A stretch of DNA of 64,000 nt from DASXRU01 sp033856235 (GTDB taxonomy: Bacteria; Acidobacteriota; Blastocatellia; Pyrinomonadales; Pyrinomonadaceae), in assembly GCA_033856235.1 (NCBI GenBank), contig JAWVFI010000078.1, forward strand, positions 68,030-132,029, given 5' to 3'. This document shows positions 38,573 through 47,052 of this stretch, one piece after another (within the stretch, counting starts at the first letter, position 1; each line of letters begins with the position of its first letter). A program made the translations under genes and the position numbers. The notes under the pieces were generated by a model. It worked only from the letters and a program-made list of their open reading frames with translations. It was not told where the DNA came from and did not search any database.

Positions 38573-40915
38573 TCACACCTTGAGTTCCCCTTGAGCTTCC
38601 TCTGCCGATTGATCCCGGTAGTAGCTGGAATAGTATCCCGAGTAGTAGTCATCGGACTGCAAATCGACATGGTTGAGCACGATGCCGTAGATGTGCGCGC
38701 CCAGCTCCTGCAGTCGCTGCTTCACTCGCTGGACAACCACGCGCGAGCTACGTTCGCTATGGACCACAATCATTACACCATCGACTAAGGTCGACAAGAT
38801 TCCCGCGTCGGCAAACGAACTCGCCGGCGGTGAATCGATAATGATGTAGGCAAACCGGTCCCGCAGTTGCTCCAGCAGCGCTCGCATTTCATTCGAGCCG
38901 AGAAAGTCCGCCGGGTTTGCCGGCATCGGCCCAGCCGTCAGCACTTTCAACGTCGGATAGTCGGCGGGAGCATGCCAGAGCGAAGCGACATCGTTTTGCC
39001 CGGAAAGATAACTGGTCAGACCCTGCGCATTCGAGAGATTAAAGTGGAAGTGCACTCGGGGCCGGCGCAGATCGCAATCGAGCAACAATACATCAGCGCC
39101 GCTTTGGGCGAAGGTAATCGCGGTATTAACAGCCGTTGTAGTCTTACCTTCAAACGGTCGTCCCGAGGTCACCAAAATGCTTTTTGGCGCCTGGCCCGTA
39201 GACGTAAACAGCAATGAGGTGCGCAAGTGCCGGTAGGCTTCGGCGCTGGGTGACCGCATATCTCTGGTCAGGGCTAAAGCCGTACCTTCCGACTCCCGGT
39301 TCTTAAATGGATTGCGGCCCTTCAAAGACAAACGCTTTCCGCCAACGGCGGGAATCAACGCCAAAGTCGGCAGGTAGGTATAGTTCGAGATATCGTCAAC
39401 CGACTTCAGGGTGTTGTCCAGCTGATGCAATAGCACCGCAAGTCCCAGGCCCGCTAACAGAGAGACCAAAAACGCAATTCCCACCTTGCTAAAACGCGGC
39501 GGGCCCACCGGCGTGGTGGGAAGTGCCGCGGGCGTCGCGACGCTCACATGATCCGATTTGTCGGTCGAATTGATCTCGATCTCTTTCTGACGCTGAAAGA
39601 GGGTCAAGTAGAGTTGCTTACTGGTGTCGATCTGTTGCGTCAGATTTGAGATCGCAATCTGATCCTGACTTTGACCGTTGGCCGCTCCCTGTTCCTGGAA
39701 ATAGGATTCTCGCAGTTTGCTCTCGCGGGCGCGCGCGGCGTCCAGGCTCGACTTCATCGAGGACACGGTTTCGCGGGCGCTGCGCTCGATGTTGGCGTTC
39801 AGTTCGGCAATTTCAGAATCAACCTTTTTTACTTCCGGCCATTCCGGCGTGTAGATCTGAATCAGGGCGGCACGCTTCTGCTCCAGATCGCGGATCACCT
39901 TGCGCGTGTCCTGAATGTCTTTGTTTTCCTTGACCTGGGGGATGGACCAAATATCTTTGTTGGCGCGGGCTGACTCATAACTAGCTTCAATGTTCTTTCG
40001 CTCATTTTCAGCGGCCAGCAGTTGACCACTAATCGTTCCCAGCCGATCGGCTGTCAGATTGCGCCCCTGCCCTTCAGCCAGCGGCAGGTTATGCGTCCGC
40101 AGATAATTGAGTCGTGCTTCCTCCTGCTCCCTGATCTTGATCTGGAGGTCGGCAACCTGTTTGGAAAGCGTTTCCGAAGCGGCCTGGGAGCCTTTGGTCT
40201 CGTACTGGTTTTCGTTGGCGATGAAAACCCTGAGCACAGTATTAACGATTTGAGTTGCGAGCTCTGGATTGGTATGCGTGAAACGCACCGTCACCAGGTT
40301 GGTTTCATCCTGGGGCTCGACCTTCAGATTGGCCAGCAACATTGCGACATAGGGCTCAAGCTCGGCCGACTGTTCCGGAGTCAAATCTTCAACTTTGTCC
40401 GCGACTGGAATTACCGGCGCTGGCTTGGTGGTCAGAGCGGCGCGGTTGCCACGCACGAAAAGTCTGCGGATACTGGTCAGTAGATCCGTGGTCTTTTGTT
40501 CACCCAAAAAATCAGGGTTATGCTTCAGATCAAGGGCCAGCACCACCGTCCTCATCAGCTGCGGGTTACTTAGTAATTTGATCTGGGTGTTTGAATCGGC
40601 AGAACTGTTATAAGTCTGATAAACCGAACCCTTCCCGTCCTGCAGAAAAGTGGCCGCCTTAGGCTCCAGGCGGAGCGTGCCGACGGCTTCGTAAATAGAA
40701 GGGAGGCTAAAAACGTGTACCGCAACCGCAGATGTGACTATCAGGACGATACCCAGAACCAACCATTTTCGTCTGAGAACTGCTCTTAATATGTCGCGCA
40801 GTTCACCCTCCGGTCCTCTGGGGTTGTTGGAGTGGGGTGGTGCCGCGACGCTGTGTAAGGGCCTATCCAGACTGGTCGGAGATGTGGGAGTAAGGCGAGT
40901 ATCCTGCGAAATCAT
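38573..40915 (-). CDS. Polysaccharide-biosynthesis tyrosine autokinase (Wzc/BY-kinase)
   Basis: A 780-residue inner-membrane kinase controlling exopolysaccharide chain length and export. It has an N-terminal Wzz domain (two transmembrane helices, LVLGIVLIVTSAVAVHVFSL and GIAFLVSLLAGLGLAVLLHQ), a long periplasmic coiled coil, and a cytoplasmic kinase. Walker A is VTSGRPFEGKTTTAVNTAIT, the A' motif is LLLDCDLRRPRVH, and Walker B is FAYIIIDSPPASSFADAG. The C-terminus has a tyrosine cluster DDYYSGYYSSYYRDQ for autophosphorylation. No other exopolysaccharide gene is in view, which is unusual for this gene. AAGGAT precedes ATG 40915. The 121 bp up to the HprK-like gene show nothing. Confidence 0.96.
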   Translation of the reverse strand: MISQDTRLTPTSPTSLDRPLHSVAAPPHSNNPRGPEGELRDILRAVLRRKWLVLGIVLIVTSAVAVHVFSLPSIYEAVGTLRLEPKAATFLQDGKGSVYQTYNSSADSNTQIKLLSNPQLMRTVVLALDLKHNPDFLGEQKTTDLLTSIRRLFVRGNRAALTTKPAPVIPVADKVEDLTPEQSAELEPYVAMLLANLKVEPQDETNLVTVRFTHTNPELATQIVNTVLRVFIANENQYETKGSQAASETLSKQVADLQIKIREQEEARLNYLRTHNLPLAEGQGRNLTADRLGTISGQLLAAENERKNIEASYESARANKDIWSIPQVKENKDIQDTRKVIRDLEQKRAALIQIYTPEWPEVKKVDSEIAELNANIERSARETVSSMKSSLDAARARESKLRESYFQEQGAANGQSQDQIAISNLTQQIDTSKQLYLTLFQRQKEIEINSTDKSDHVSVATPAALPTTPVGPPRFSKVGIAFLVSLLAGLGLAVLLHQLDNTLKSVDDISNYTYLPTLALIPAVGGKRLSLKGRNPFKNRESEGTALALTRDMRSPSAEAYRHLRTSLLFTSTGQAPKSILVTSGRPFEGKTTTAVNTAITFAQSGADVLLLDCDLRRPRVHFHFNLSNAQGLTSYLSGQNDVASLWHAPADYPTLKVLTAGPMPANPADFLGSNEMRALLEQLRDRFAYIIIDSPPASSFADAGILSTLVDGVMIVVHSERSSRVVVQRVKQRLQELGAHIYGIVLNHVDLQSDDYYSGYYSSYYRDQSAEEAQGELKV

Positions 40916-41067
40916 TTAACTGTATCCTTCAAAACAGAAATACCCCGTCACTTAAAGAACCGCCGGAGACGAGGTTGATGCGGCGAACTAGATTTGGACG
41001 TGCATCATAGGCGTTAAACGGGCCTCTGGCAAGCCCCCGATAGCCGAAGATGTGGCCCTAAGCCCCG

Positions 41068-43035
41068 TCAGGTCGTGAAATTGTAAATCTCTACAGGATC
41101 CAGTGCCTCAGCCGGCTCAAACCCAAAAATCCGCGAATAAAAGTAGAGTTCCCCGTCCTGGGCCCGCCGGATGTTAGCGGCGCGACGGAAACCGTGCTGC
41201 TCGCCCGCGAATGCCACATAGGCCACCGCGATCCCCTTCTGGCGCAACGCTTCAACCATTCGTTCGGCTTGATTCGGAGGAACAACTTTGTCCTCCAACC
41301 CCTGAAAAAAGATGACCGGGCAGGAAAGCCGATCCGTGAAATTGATTGGCGAGCGCTCCCGGTACAGATCGCGGCGTTCCGGATATGGCCCAATCAACCC
41401 GTCGAGATAACGCGATTCAAACTTGTGTGTTTCCCGGGCCAGGGCTTCGGCATCACTGACGCCATAGTGGCTGGCGCCGGCTTTGAATGTATCTCGAAAG
41501 GTCAGTGCGCAAAGAGTAGTGTAACCGCCGGCACTCCCGCCATCTATCATCAACCGCGCCGGATCCGCCGCCCCTTCCCTGACCAGTTGCAGCGCGCCAT
41601 TCACACAGTCATCGACATCGACGATGCCCCACTGCCCCCGTAACCGCCGGCGATACGCGCGGCCATAACCGGAACTTCCGCCATAGTTCACATCCAACAC
41701 CGCGATGCCCCGGCTGGTCCAATATTGCAAAGCGAGATCGAGAGTGGTCACCGCAGCCGCGGTTGGTCCGCCATGACTCTTAACTAACAGCGGGGGAAGT
41801 TCTCCCGGCGGCGCAACGCAATCTTCGTTTTGAGGGGGATAGTAAAAACCGTGAGCGGTAGCTCCATCCGTGGTAGGAAACTCAATCGGTCGCGGGATAG
41901 AAATGTAACCGGCATCGACCTCCTCCTTGTGCGATTTGCGCAAAACGGTGGCCGCGCCCGTTTCCGGATCAATCTCGACAACCGCCGGCCCCTGTGCCGG
42001 GGATCCGGCGCGGAAAATGGCGCGACCATTCGCTACCTGAAGAAAAGAGATATCGGAGTAGGAAGTTTCGAGTTCTTTGAGCGTGCCGCGCGCGGTATCG
42101 ATGAGGCCTAGACGCCAAATGCCGCGCTCCGCATAGGTACAGACAATGCTGTTCGCAGACGCAAACGCATAGGTTGACATCCCGAAAACCCATTGGGGCG
42201 TGCCAAACTCCGCGTCTTTACCGACGACGAGTTCGAGTGTGCCATTGCCAGTTTGCCGATGAATGTTCCACCATCCGGTGCGGTCAGAAATGAAGTAAAC
42301 CGAGCCGTCGGGAGACCATTCCGGCTGAAAAATCGATTCCCCGTTGCCGCCGGCCAAACGTCGCGGCTGCGTGAGGCTGCCATCCGCTTCTAAATCTCCA
42401 ACCCAAAGCTCCGATTCATCCCAAGGCATGTGGGGATGGTTCCAGGTTAGCCAAGCCAGGCGCGAACCATCGGGGCTGACTCGCGGCGATGAATAAAAGT
42501 CATTCCCCGAGACAAGTACCTGTCCGGCATCATCCCGGCCGTCAAAACTAATGCCTACGAGAGTGTTCACTGCCTCGCGCTCGGGATCGGAATGGTCTTC
42601 CCGCACACAAATCAGCCGGCCTCGCTGCGAATCAACGTTGGCATCCGCATAACGCAAATTACAGGTGGGACCGCCTGCCGGCGCTATGTCCCCTGGTGTA
42701 AGGGGTTGAGGTGTTCCCCCATGCACCTGGCGATAAAGCCGCTGATCGGCAAAGTTCGAGAAGAACACGGCGCCCTCATGAACAGTGTAGGCGCCACCGC
42801 CATACTCATGAACTCGGGTTCGAGCATTGAATCCCGGCGGCGTTACGTCAGCTTGAATCCCCTGGGCGTCGCGGCAGACGATCACACTGCGACCCTCTTC
42901 CGAGGGACGCATCTCTATCCAGTAACCAGCCGTTGCGTCGCACTTGATCTGACTAAGCCCAACGGCTTCCTTAACGATTGACTCCGAGGTAATCGGAGAT
43001 TTCCAGGATCCATACGGAGCAGTTGTGGGAGCCAT
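41068..43035 (-). CDS. S9-family peptidase (prolyl-oligopeptidase-type)
   Basis: A 655-residue two-domain serine peptidase with no signal peptide, so cytoplasmic. A beta-propeller N-terminal region (DSRGRLICVREDHSDPE-like and QPEWSPDGSVYFISDRTGWW) is followed by an alpha/beta hydrolase with catalytic Ser501 in MIDGGSAGGYTTL, Asp582 in QGLEDKVVPP and His614 in AGEQHGF. It releases dipeptides or cleaves oligopeptides. A strong GGAGG lies before ATG 43035. It is upstream-divergent from the ggt gene across a gap with repeats and a candidate small RNA. Confidence 0.93.
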   Translation of the reverse strand: MAPTTAPYGSWKSPITSESIVKEAVGLSQIKCDATAGYWIEMRPSEEGRSVIVCRDAQGIQADVTPPGFNARTRVHEYGGGAYTVHEGAVFFSNFADQRLYRQVHGGTPQPLTPGDIAPAGGPTCNLRYADANVDSQRGRLICVREDHSDPEREAVNTLVGISFDGRDDAGQVLVSGNDFYSSPRVSPDGSRLAWLTWNHPHMPWDESELWVGDLEADGSLTQPRRLAGGNGESIFQPEWSPDGSVYFISDRTGWWNIHRQTGNGTLELVVGKDAEFGTPQWVFGMSTYAFASANSIVCTYAERGIWRLGLIDTARGTLKELETSYSDISFLQVANGRAIFRAGSPAQGPAVVEIDPETGAATVLRKSHKEEVDAGYISIPRPIEFPTTDGATAHGFYYPPQNEDCVAPPGELPPLLVKSHGGPTAAAVTTLDLALQYWTSRGIAVLDVNYGGSSGYGRAYRRRLRGQWGIVDVDDCVNGALQLVREGAADPARLMIDGGSAGGYTTLCALTFRDTFKAGASHYGVSDAEALARETHKFESRYLDGLIGPYPERRDLYRERSPINFTDRLSCPVIFFQGLEDKVVPPNQAERMVEALRQKGIAVAYVAFAGEQHGFRRAANIRRAQDGELYFYSRIFGFEPAEALDPVEIYNFTT

Positions 43036-43053
43036 CGTTCCTCCGGCTTATTT

Positions 43054-43118
43054 TGTAACGCAAACTTCAGTTTGCGACCACGTTGACGCTGCCAATCACA
43101 CACTAAAGTCTGCGTTAC
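43054..43118. repeat. CGCAAACT-type inverted repeat pair
   Basis: GTAACGCAAACTTCAGTTTG (arm 43055-43076) faces ACACTAAAGTCTGCGTTAC (right arm 43100-43118). This is one of the more diverged copies of the family. Confidence 0.75.
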
Positions 43119-43139
43119 CACTTGTCAGAACATCGCAAA

Positions 43140-43263
43140 GGCATTGCAAGATAACTGCAACCTCGCCCGCTCGGGAGGGCGCTAGTATCTCTTCATCATT
43201 GGATCTCCTTGTGAGAGCCTGAGACTTAAGGCGCCGTGCTTGGGGGAGTACGGCGCCTTTTTT
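43140..43263 (+). ncRNA. Candidate small RNA ending in a strong terminator
   Basis: Between two divergent genes lies an orphan plus-strand terminator (stem 43228-43259, T-run 43258-43263) with no plus-strand coding gene in front. The ~90 bases before it hold a GC-rich stem-loop (CGCCCGCTCGGGAGGGCG, 43163-43180-like) and CTCCTTGTGAGAG. A short transcript ending here is implied. The ggt gene starts 185 bp later, so this could instead be a leader attenuator for ggt. I cannot match a known riboswitch. Confidence 0.45.
43228..43263 (+). terminator. Intrinsic terminator (10-bp stem, six T)
   Basis: AAGGCGCCGT (43228-43237) pairs perfectly with ACGGCGCCTT (43250-43259) and is followed by T residues to 43263. 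The inverse strand lacks the T-run, so it is directional. Confidence 0.85.
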
Positions 43264-43447
43264 GTATTCCGCGGTTGCTATTTGCACAATAAAATTTGCA
43301 GTCTTAAATGCGGAGCATTCTTACTACATTTCCAAAGCTAGTCAATCAAAGGGTGGGTAACCTCAATCCAGCAAACGGTTGACTCGCACTGCAAACGGGA
43401 TAACAATTCGGCCACCAAATTCCCCTTTGCTTGAAAGGTGGCTGCCC

Positions 43448-45295
43448 ATGCGCCGATCGTTGATTGTCTCAATCGTCCTGGCCTCGTTCCTTGTTTCGGT
43501 CCCCTTCGAGGCGTCACGCGCCCAAACTTTCCGTCCCGTGGTCCGCGGCAAACGCGGCGTTGTTGCCGGCGGCCACCCGCTGTCGGTGGAAGCGGGACTG
43601 CGCATACTTCAGCATGGCGGCAATGCTGTCGATGCCGGAGTCGCCACGATCCTGGCAGCGTCGGTGATTGAGTTTTCGCATTTCTCTTTCGGCGGCGAAG
43701 TCCCGATCCTGATCAAACTAAAGGACTCCAGGAAAAACCCAAACGTAGTCGTAATTGAGGGAATGGGCCAGGCGCCGTTGCAGGCTACTCGCGAGTTCTT
43801 CGTGAATCGCACGAAACCGGTAACCGAAGGCACAGCCACGATGGCCGGCGCAAAGGCCGGCACGATCCCCTCGACCGGCCCACTCGCAGCGACCGTTCCC
43901 GCAGTCCTTGACGCGTGCATCACTGCCCTCGATCAGTTTGGAACGAGATCACTTGCCGAAGTAATGCAACCGGCGATCGAGCTGGCTGATGGGTTCCCTA
44001 TTGACGAATTGCGGGTGCAATACATCAAGACGCGTTCCCCGGTCTTCACGCAATGGCCTGATGCAAAACGCGTATTCCTTCCCCAGGGCGAAGCGCCTCA
44101 TGTCGGTGATTTGTTCGTGCAGGCTGACTTGGCGCGTACGTTACGCGGTCTGGTGGCGGCCGAGAAACGCGCGGCCAGAAGTGGGCGTCACGCGGGACTC
44201 CTGGCGGCCCGTAATTATTTTTACGAAGGCCCGATTGCTAAACGCATCGGCGACTACATGCAGCACCACGGCGGATTGCTGGCCGCGGAAGACCTGAAAC
44301 GATTTCATGCTCGCGTAGGCCAACCGGTGCGCGCCGACTATCGCGGCTATGAAATCTACAAGGCCGGCTTCTGGACCCAGGGCCCGGCGATGGTCGAGAC
44401 TTTGAACCTGCTCGAAGGCTATGACCTGAAAGGTATGGGCCACAATTCGACCAGTTACATCCATACTGTTACGGAATCACTCAAACTCGGCCTGGCGGAT
44501 CGCGATCGCTACTACGGCGATCCGGATTTCGTAAAGATTCCCACCACGGAGTTGCTTTCGAAGAACTATGCGTTCCTGCGACGTTCTCTGATCGAGAAAG
44601 AACATGCGTCCCTGACGCAACAGCCGGGCGATCCGCTGAATATGCGCGCCGTGCTCGCCAGTGCTGCGCCGGCCATGGGACGCGCCTCGACAGTTCCGGA
44701 AATCGAGCGGGCCAACGACACGACGTGCGTGAATGTGATCGACAAGGATGGCAATCTCTTTAGCGCCACACCCAGCGGAGCTTGGTTGCCCGCGGTCGTC
44801 GCCGGAGACACCGGAGTTCTCATGGGCCAACGTTTGCAATCCGCGCTTACTGACCCTCAGAGTCCTAACGTTGTAGCTCCAGGAAAACGCCCGCGTATCA
44901 CCCTGACGCCGACGCTGGTTTTGAAAAACGGACAGCCGTTTATGGTCCTAAGCACACCGGGCGGCGACAACCAGGACCAGGCGCTGCTGCAGGTGCTACT
45001 GAACATCGTCGAGTTTGGTATGAACCCGCAGGAGGCAGTCGAAGCGCCGCGCTTTGATACGCAACACTACGTCAGCTCATTCGACGATCACGAATTCCTG
45101 CCGGGGTCATTGAATATCGAATCCCGAATACCGGAGAAGACGATCGCCGAACTGCAAAAACGCGGGCATAAAATGAAAGTACAAACCGCCTGGGGCACGC
45201 TCTCGGCGCCGACCGTGATCATCTACAATTCAGAAAACGGCGTTTCTTCGGCCGGAGCCGATCCGCGGCGCGGGCGTTACGCGGTTGCGTGGTGA
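43448..45295 (+). CDS. ggt: Gamma-glutamyltransferase (glutathione hydrolase type)
   Basis: An exported Ntn-hydrolase that cleaves gamma-glutamyl bonds, for example of glutathione. The signal peptide is SLIVSIVLASFLVSVPFEAS, cut near SRAQT. The large-subunit motif KRGVVAGGHPLSVEAGLRIL with QHGGNAVDAGVA is typical. The autocleavage nucleophile is the first Thr of DTTCVNVIDKDGN (Thr425), which begins the small subunit; the later TPGGDNQDQALLQVLLNIVE is the conserved oxyanion region. Precursor length is 615 residues. AGGTGG lies 6 nt before ATG 43448. It is followed by a repeat pair and a VOC protein. Confidence 0.95.
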   Translation: MRRSLIVSIVLASFLVSVPFEASRAQTFRPVVRGKRGVVAGGHPLSVEAGLRILQHGGNAVDAGVATILAASVIEFSHFSFGGEVPILIKLKDSRKNPNVVVIEGMGQAPLQATREFFVNRTKPVTEGTATMAGAKAGTIPSTGPLAATVPAVLDACITALDQFGTRSLAEVMQPAIELADGFPIDELRVQYIKTRSPVFTQWPDAKRVFLPQGEAPHVGDLFVQADLARTLRGLVAAEKRAARSGRHAGLLAARNYFYEGPIAKRIGDYMQHHGGLLAAEDLKRFHARVGQPVRADYRGYEIYKAGFWTQGPAMVETLNLLEGYDLKGMGHNSTSYIHTVTESLKLGLADRDRYYGDPDFVKIPTTELLSKNYAFLRRSLIEKEHASLTQQPGDPLNMRAVLASAAPAMGRASTVPEIERANDTTCVNVIDKDGNLFSATPSGAWLPAVVAGDTGVLMGQRLQSALTDPQSPNVVAPGKRPRITLTPTLVLKNGQPFMVLSTPGGDNQDQALLQVLLNIVEFGMNPQEAVEAPRFDTQHYVSSFDDHEFLPGSLNIESRIPEKTIAELQKRGHKMKVQTAWGTLSAPTVIIYNSENGVSSAGADPRRGRYAVAW

Positions 45296-45328
45296 CCACT
45301 TGTCTCAATCCTTTATGACTTCCTGGAC

Positions 45329-45452
45329 TCAAGCTCTTCACTGGGAGCGCGGGCGTCCCGCCCGCAAATGAGCGCGCAGCGCGAACCATCGTAAACCGCA
45401 TTGCTTTGCGCGTTGCGGGCGGGACGCCCGCGCTCCCAGTGAAGAGCTTGAG
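45329..45452. repeat. GGGCGGGACGCCCGC-type inverted repeat pair, copy 2
   Basis: CTCAAGCTCTTCACTGGGAG (arm 45329-45368) faces TGCGGGCGGGACGCCCGCGC onward (arm 45413-45452). It shares the outer CAAGCTCTT/AAGAGCTTG edges and the ATGAGCGCG-AGCGCGAA spacer core with copy 1 at 3773-3915. Confidence 0.88.
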
Positions 45453-45476
45453 TCGTTCAACCGAGGCGGACTGAAA

Positions 45477-45875
45477 ATGGCAGACAGACTCTTTCGCATA
45501 ATCCTGCAAGTTTCCAATCTCGATCAGGCGGCAGATTTCTACGGAAAGCTGCTTGCCGATCCCGGACGCCGCATCCCCCGCGCCTCGCGTCATTACATCG
45601 ACTGTGGCCCGGTGATTCTGGCCCTCGTCGATGTCACGGCCGGCGGCGAAACGGCAACGGCCCTGCCCGACAAGATCTATTTTGCAGTAGGCGATCTGGA
45701 GCAAGTCTATGCGCGAGCTCAGGAGCTGGGATGCCTCTCCCACGAAGATGTCCACGGGGCCAGTGCCGGTGACATTGTGGTTCGCCCGTGGGGCGAGCGT
45801 TCGTTCTACGTTCACGATCCGTGGGGCAACGGACTCTGCTTTGTGGATGAGAACACGCTGTTTACCGGTGAGTAG
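45477..45875 (+). CDS. VOC-superfamily (glyoxalase/dioxygenase-like) protein
   Basis: A 132-residue single-domain VOC protein made of two beta-alpha-beta-beta-beta modules: FRIILQVSNLDQAADFYGKL, then YIDCGPVILALVDVTAG, then KIYFAVGDLEQVYARAQELG and RSFYVHDPWGNGLCFVDEN. The terminal segment has the Asp-Pro-x-Gly-Asn pattern and a Glu-like metal ligand near VDEN. The exact reaction cannot be inferred. It has no operon partner, starting 25 bp after a repeat arm. Confidence 0.9.
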   Translation: MADRLFRIILQVSNLDQAADFYGKLLADPGRRIPRASRHYIDCGPVILALVDVTAGGETATALPDKIYFAVGDLEQVYARAQELGCLSHEDVHGASAGDIVVRPWGERSFYVHDPWGNGLCFVDENTLFTGE

Positions 45876-45961
45876 CGGCAAAATTGTCATCAGGGAGACG
45901 AGCCGACTCCCTGTTGGGAAACCCGGGTTCCCCCCTTAAGGAACCGAGCCACCTTGCCAGT

Positions 45962-46045
45962 GAATCGTGGCTCCTCGCCAGGGAATCGTGGCTCCTTGCC
46001 AGGGAATCGTGGTTCCTTACCTGGGAATCGTGGTTCCTTACCTGG
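45962..46045. repeat. Four tandem copies of a 21-bp repeat
   Basis: Four exact-length 21-bp units start at 45962, 45983, 46004 and 46025. Units 1-2 read GAATCGTGGCTCCTYGCCAGG and units 3-4 GAATCGTGGTTCCTTACCTG plus G. The unit is a multiple of three, so both strands stay open, giving heptapeptide repeats if translated; I judge it non-coding. A decayed half-unit precedes it. Confidence 0.85.
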
Positions 46046-46108
46046 GGATCAAGGGTCTCTTCCACCGATCGCCTTAGCCCGGCTTCGCGATTGATCTGAA
46101 TCAGCTAA

Positions 46109-46726
46109 ATGGACCAAGCCTTAAATCTCCAGGAACAGTTCGGCAGCATCGATATCTACCTGTTCGACCAACTTTTAAAAGGCCGGCTAAATCCGCGTAT
46201 GCGGGTTCTGGATGCTGGGTGCGGCGGAGGCCGCAATCTGGTTTATTTCTTCCGCAGCGGTTACGAGGTCTGCGGCGTGGACCAGTCTGAACAGGCGATA
46301 AGTCAGATCCAATCTCTCGCCGCTTCCCTGGCCCCGCATCTGTCCGCCGGCAACTTTCGCGTGGAGGCCGTGGAAAACATGTCGTTCCCTGACGCCAGAT
46401 TCGATCTCGTTATCAGCAGCGCGGTGCTGCACTTTGCGCGCGATGAGGAGCACTGGCTTTCGATGGTCAAGGAAATGTGGCGGGTATTGCAGCCGGGCGG
46501 GATATTCTTCGCCCGCCTCGCATCCACGATAGGTATCGAGACCGAGATAGAAAACTTTGGAGGCAGACGTTATCATCTGCCCGACGGTAGCGAACGCTTT
46601 CTCGTTGACGAACAAATGTTGCTCGCCACCACTGAGTCGCTTGGGGCAGAATGGCTCGAGCCGCTGAAGACTGTGGTCGTGCAACACATGCGTTCGATGT
46701 CGAACTGGTGTTTGCGGAAATCCTAA
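46109..46726 (+). CDS. Class I SAM-dependent methyltransferase
   Basis: A 205-residue methyltransferase. Motif I is MRVLDAGCGGGRNLVYFFRS; after it come CGVDQSEQAISQIQSLA, then FDLVISSAVLHFARDEEHWL and EMWRVLQPGGIFFARLAST. The segment GCGGGRNL resembles the TehB-like small-molecule or tellurite-resistance methyltransferases. Substrate unknown. It starts at ATG 46109 shortly after the tandem repeats and is followed by a large multi-hairpin repeat. Confidence 0.9.
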   Translation: MDQALNLQEQFGSIDIYLFDQLLKGRLNPRMRVLDAGCGGGRNLVYFFRSGYEVCGVDQSEQAISQIQSLAASLAPHLSAGNFRVEAVENMSFPDARFDLVISSAVLHFARDEEHWLSMVKEMWRVLQPGGIFFARLASTIGIETEIENFGGRRYHLPDGSERFLVDEQMLLATTESLGAEWLEPLKTVVVQHMRSMSNWCLRKS

Positions 46727-46744
46727 GCCGATAGCTGGTGCCAC

Positions 46745-46996
46745 GGCCTTCAGCGGCGTTCACGCCGCTTTCCCGAAGGGTTACTAGACCGGGCGTTTGA
46801 CGCCCGGGTCACAACGCAGCCCGTTTCGTCCAGCCCGTTTCAACGGGCTTTAATCTCGACACGCTTTAGCCCATATGCTAAAGCGTTTAGTTCCAAGCAC
46901 GCTGAAGCGCGCTAATGGCCATTGATAGCGCGCAGACCCAGCGCTCAAAGCGCTGGGCTAGTAACCCTGCGGGGAAGCCGGCTAAAGCCGGCTGTA
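46745..46996. repeat. GGGTTACTAG-type multi-hairpin repeat element, copy 2
   Basis: GGGTTACTAG (46778-46787) and CTAGTAACCC (46958-46967) bracket hairpins. They include GGGCGTTTGACGCCC (46791-46805), AGCCCGTTTCAACGGGCT (46832-46849) and CCCAGCGCTCAAAGCGCTGG onward (46937-46957). Outside are AGCGGCGTTCACGCCGCT (46752-46769) and AGCCGGCTAAAGCCGGCT (46977-46994). The stems differ from copy 1 (10238-10485) but the plan is the same. Confidence 0.88.
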
Positions 46997-47052
46997 AGTC
47001 AATGTGACGGTAAGTTATCAGGCTAGGTCAAACCATTCATAAGGAAACTATC

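Noticed and set aside
45935..46060. A CRISPR array at the tandem repeats
   Set aside because: The units are contiguous without spacers and no cas gene is near.
45862..46099. Open frames on both strands through the 21-bp tandem repeat, giving heptapeptide repeats
   Set aside because: A period of 21 automatically keeps frames open; neither has a ribosome binding site or a plausible domain.
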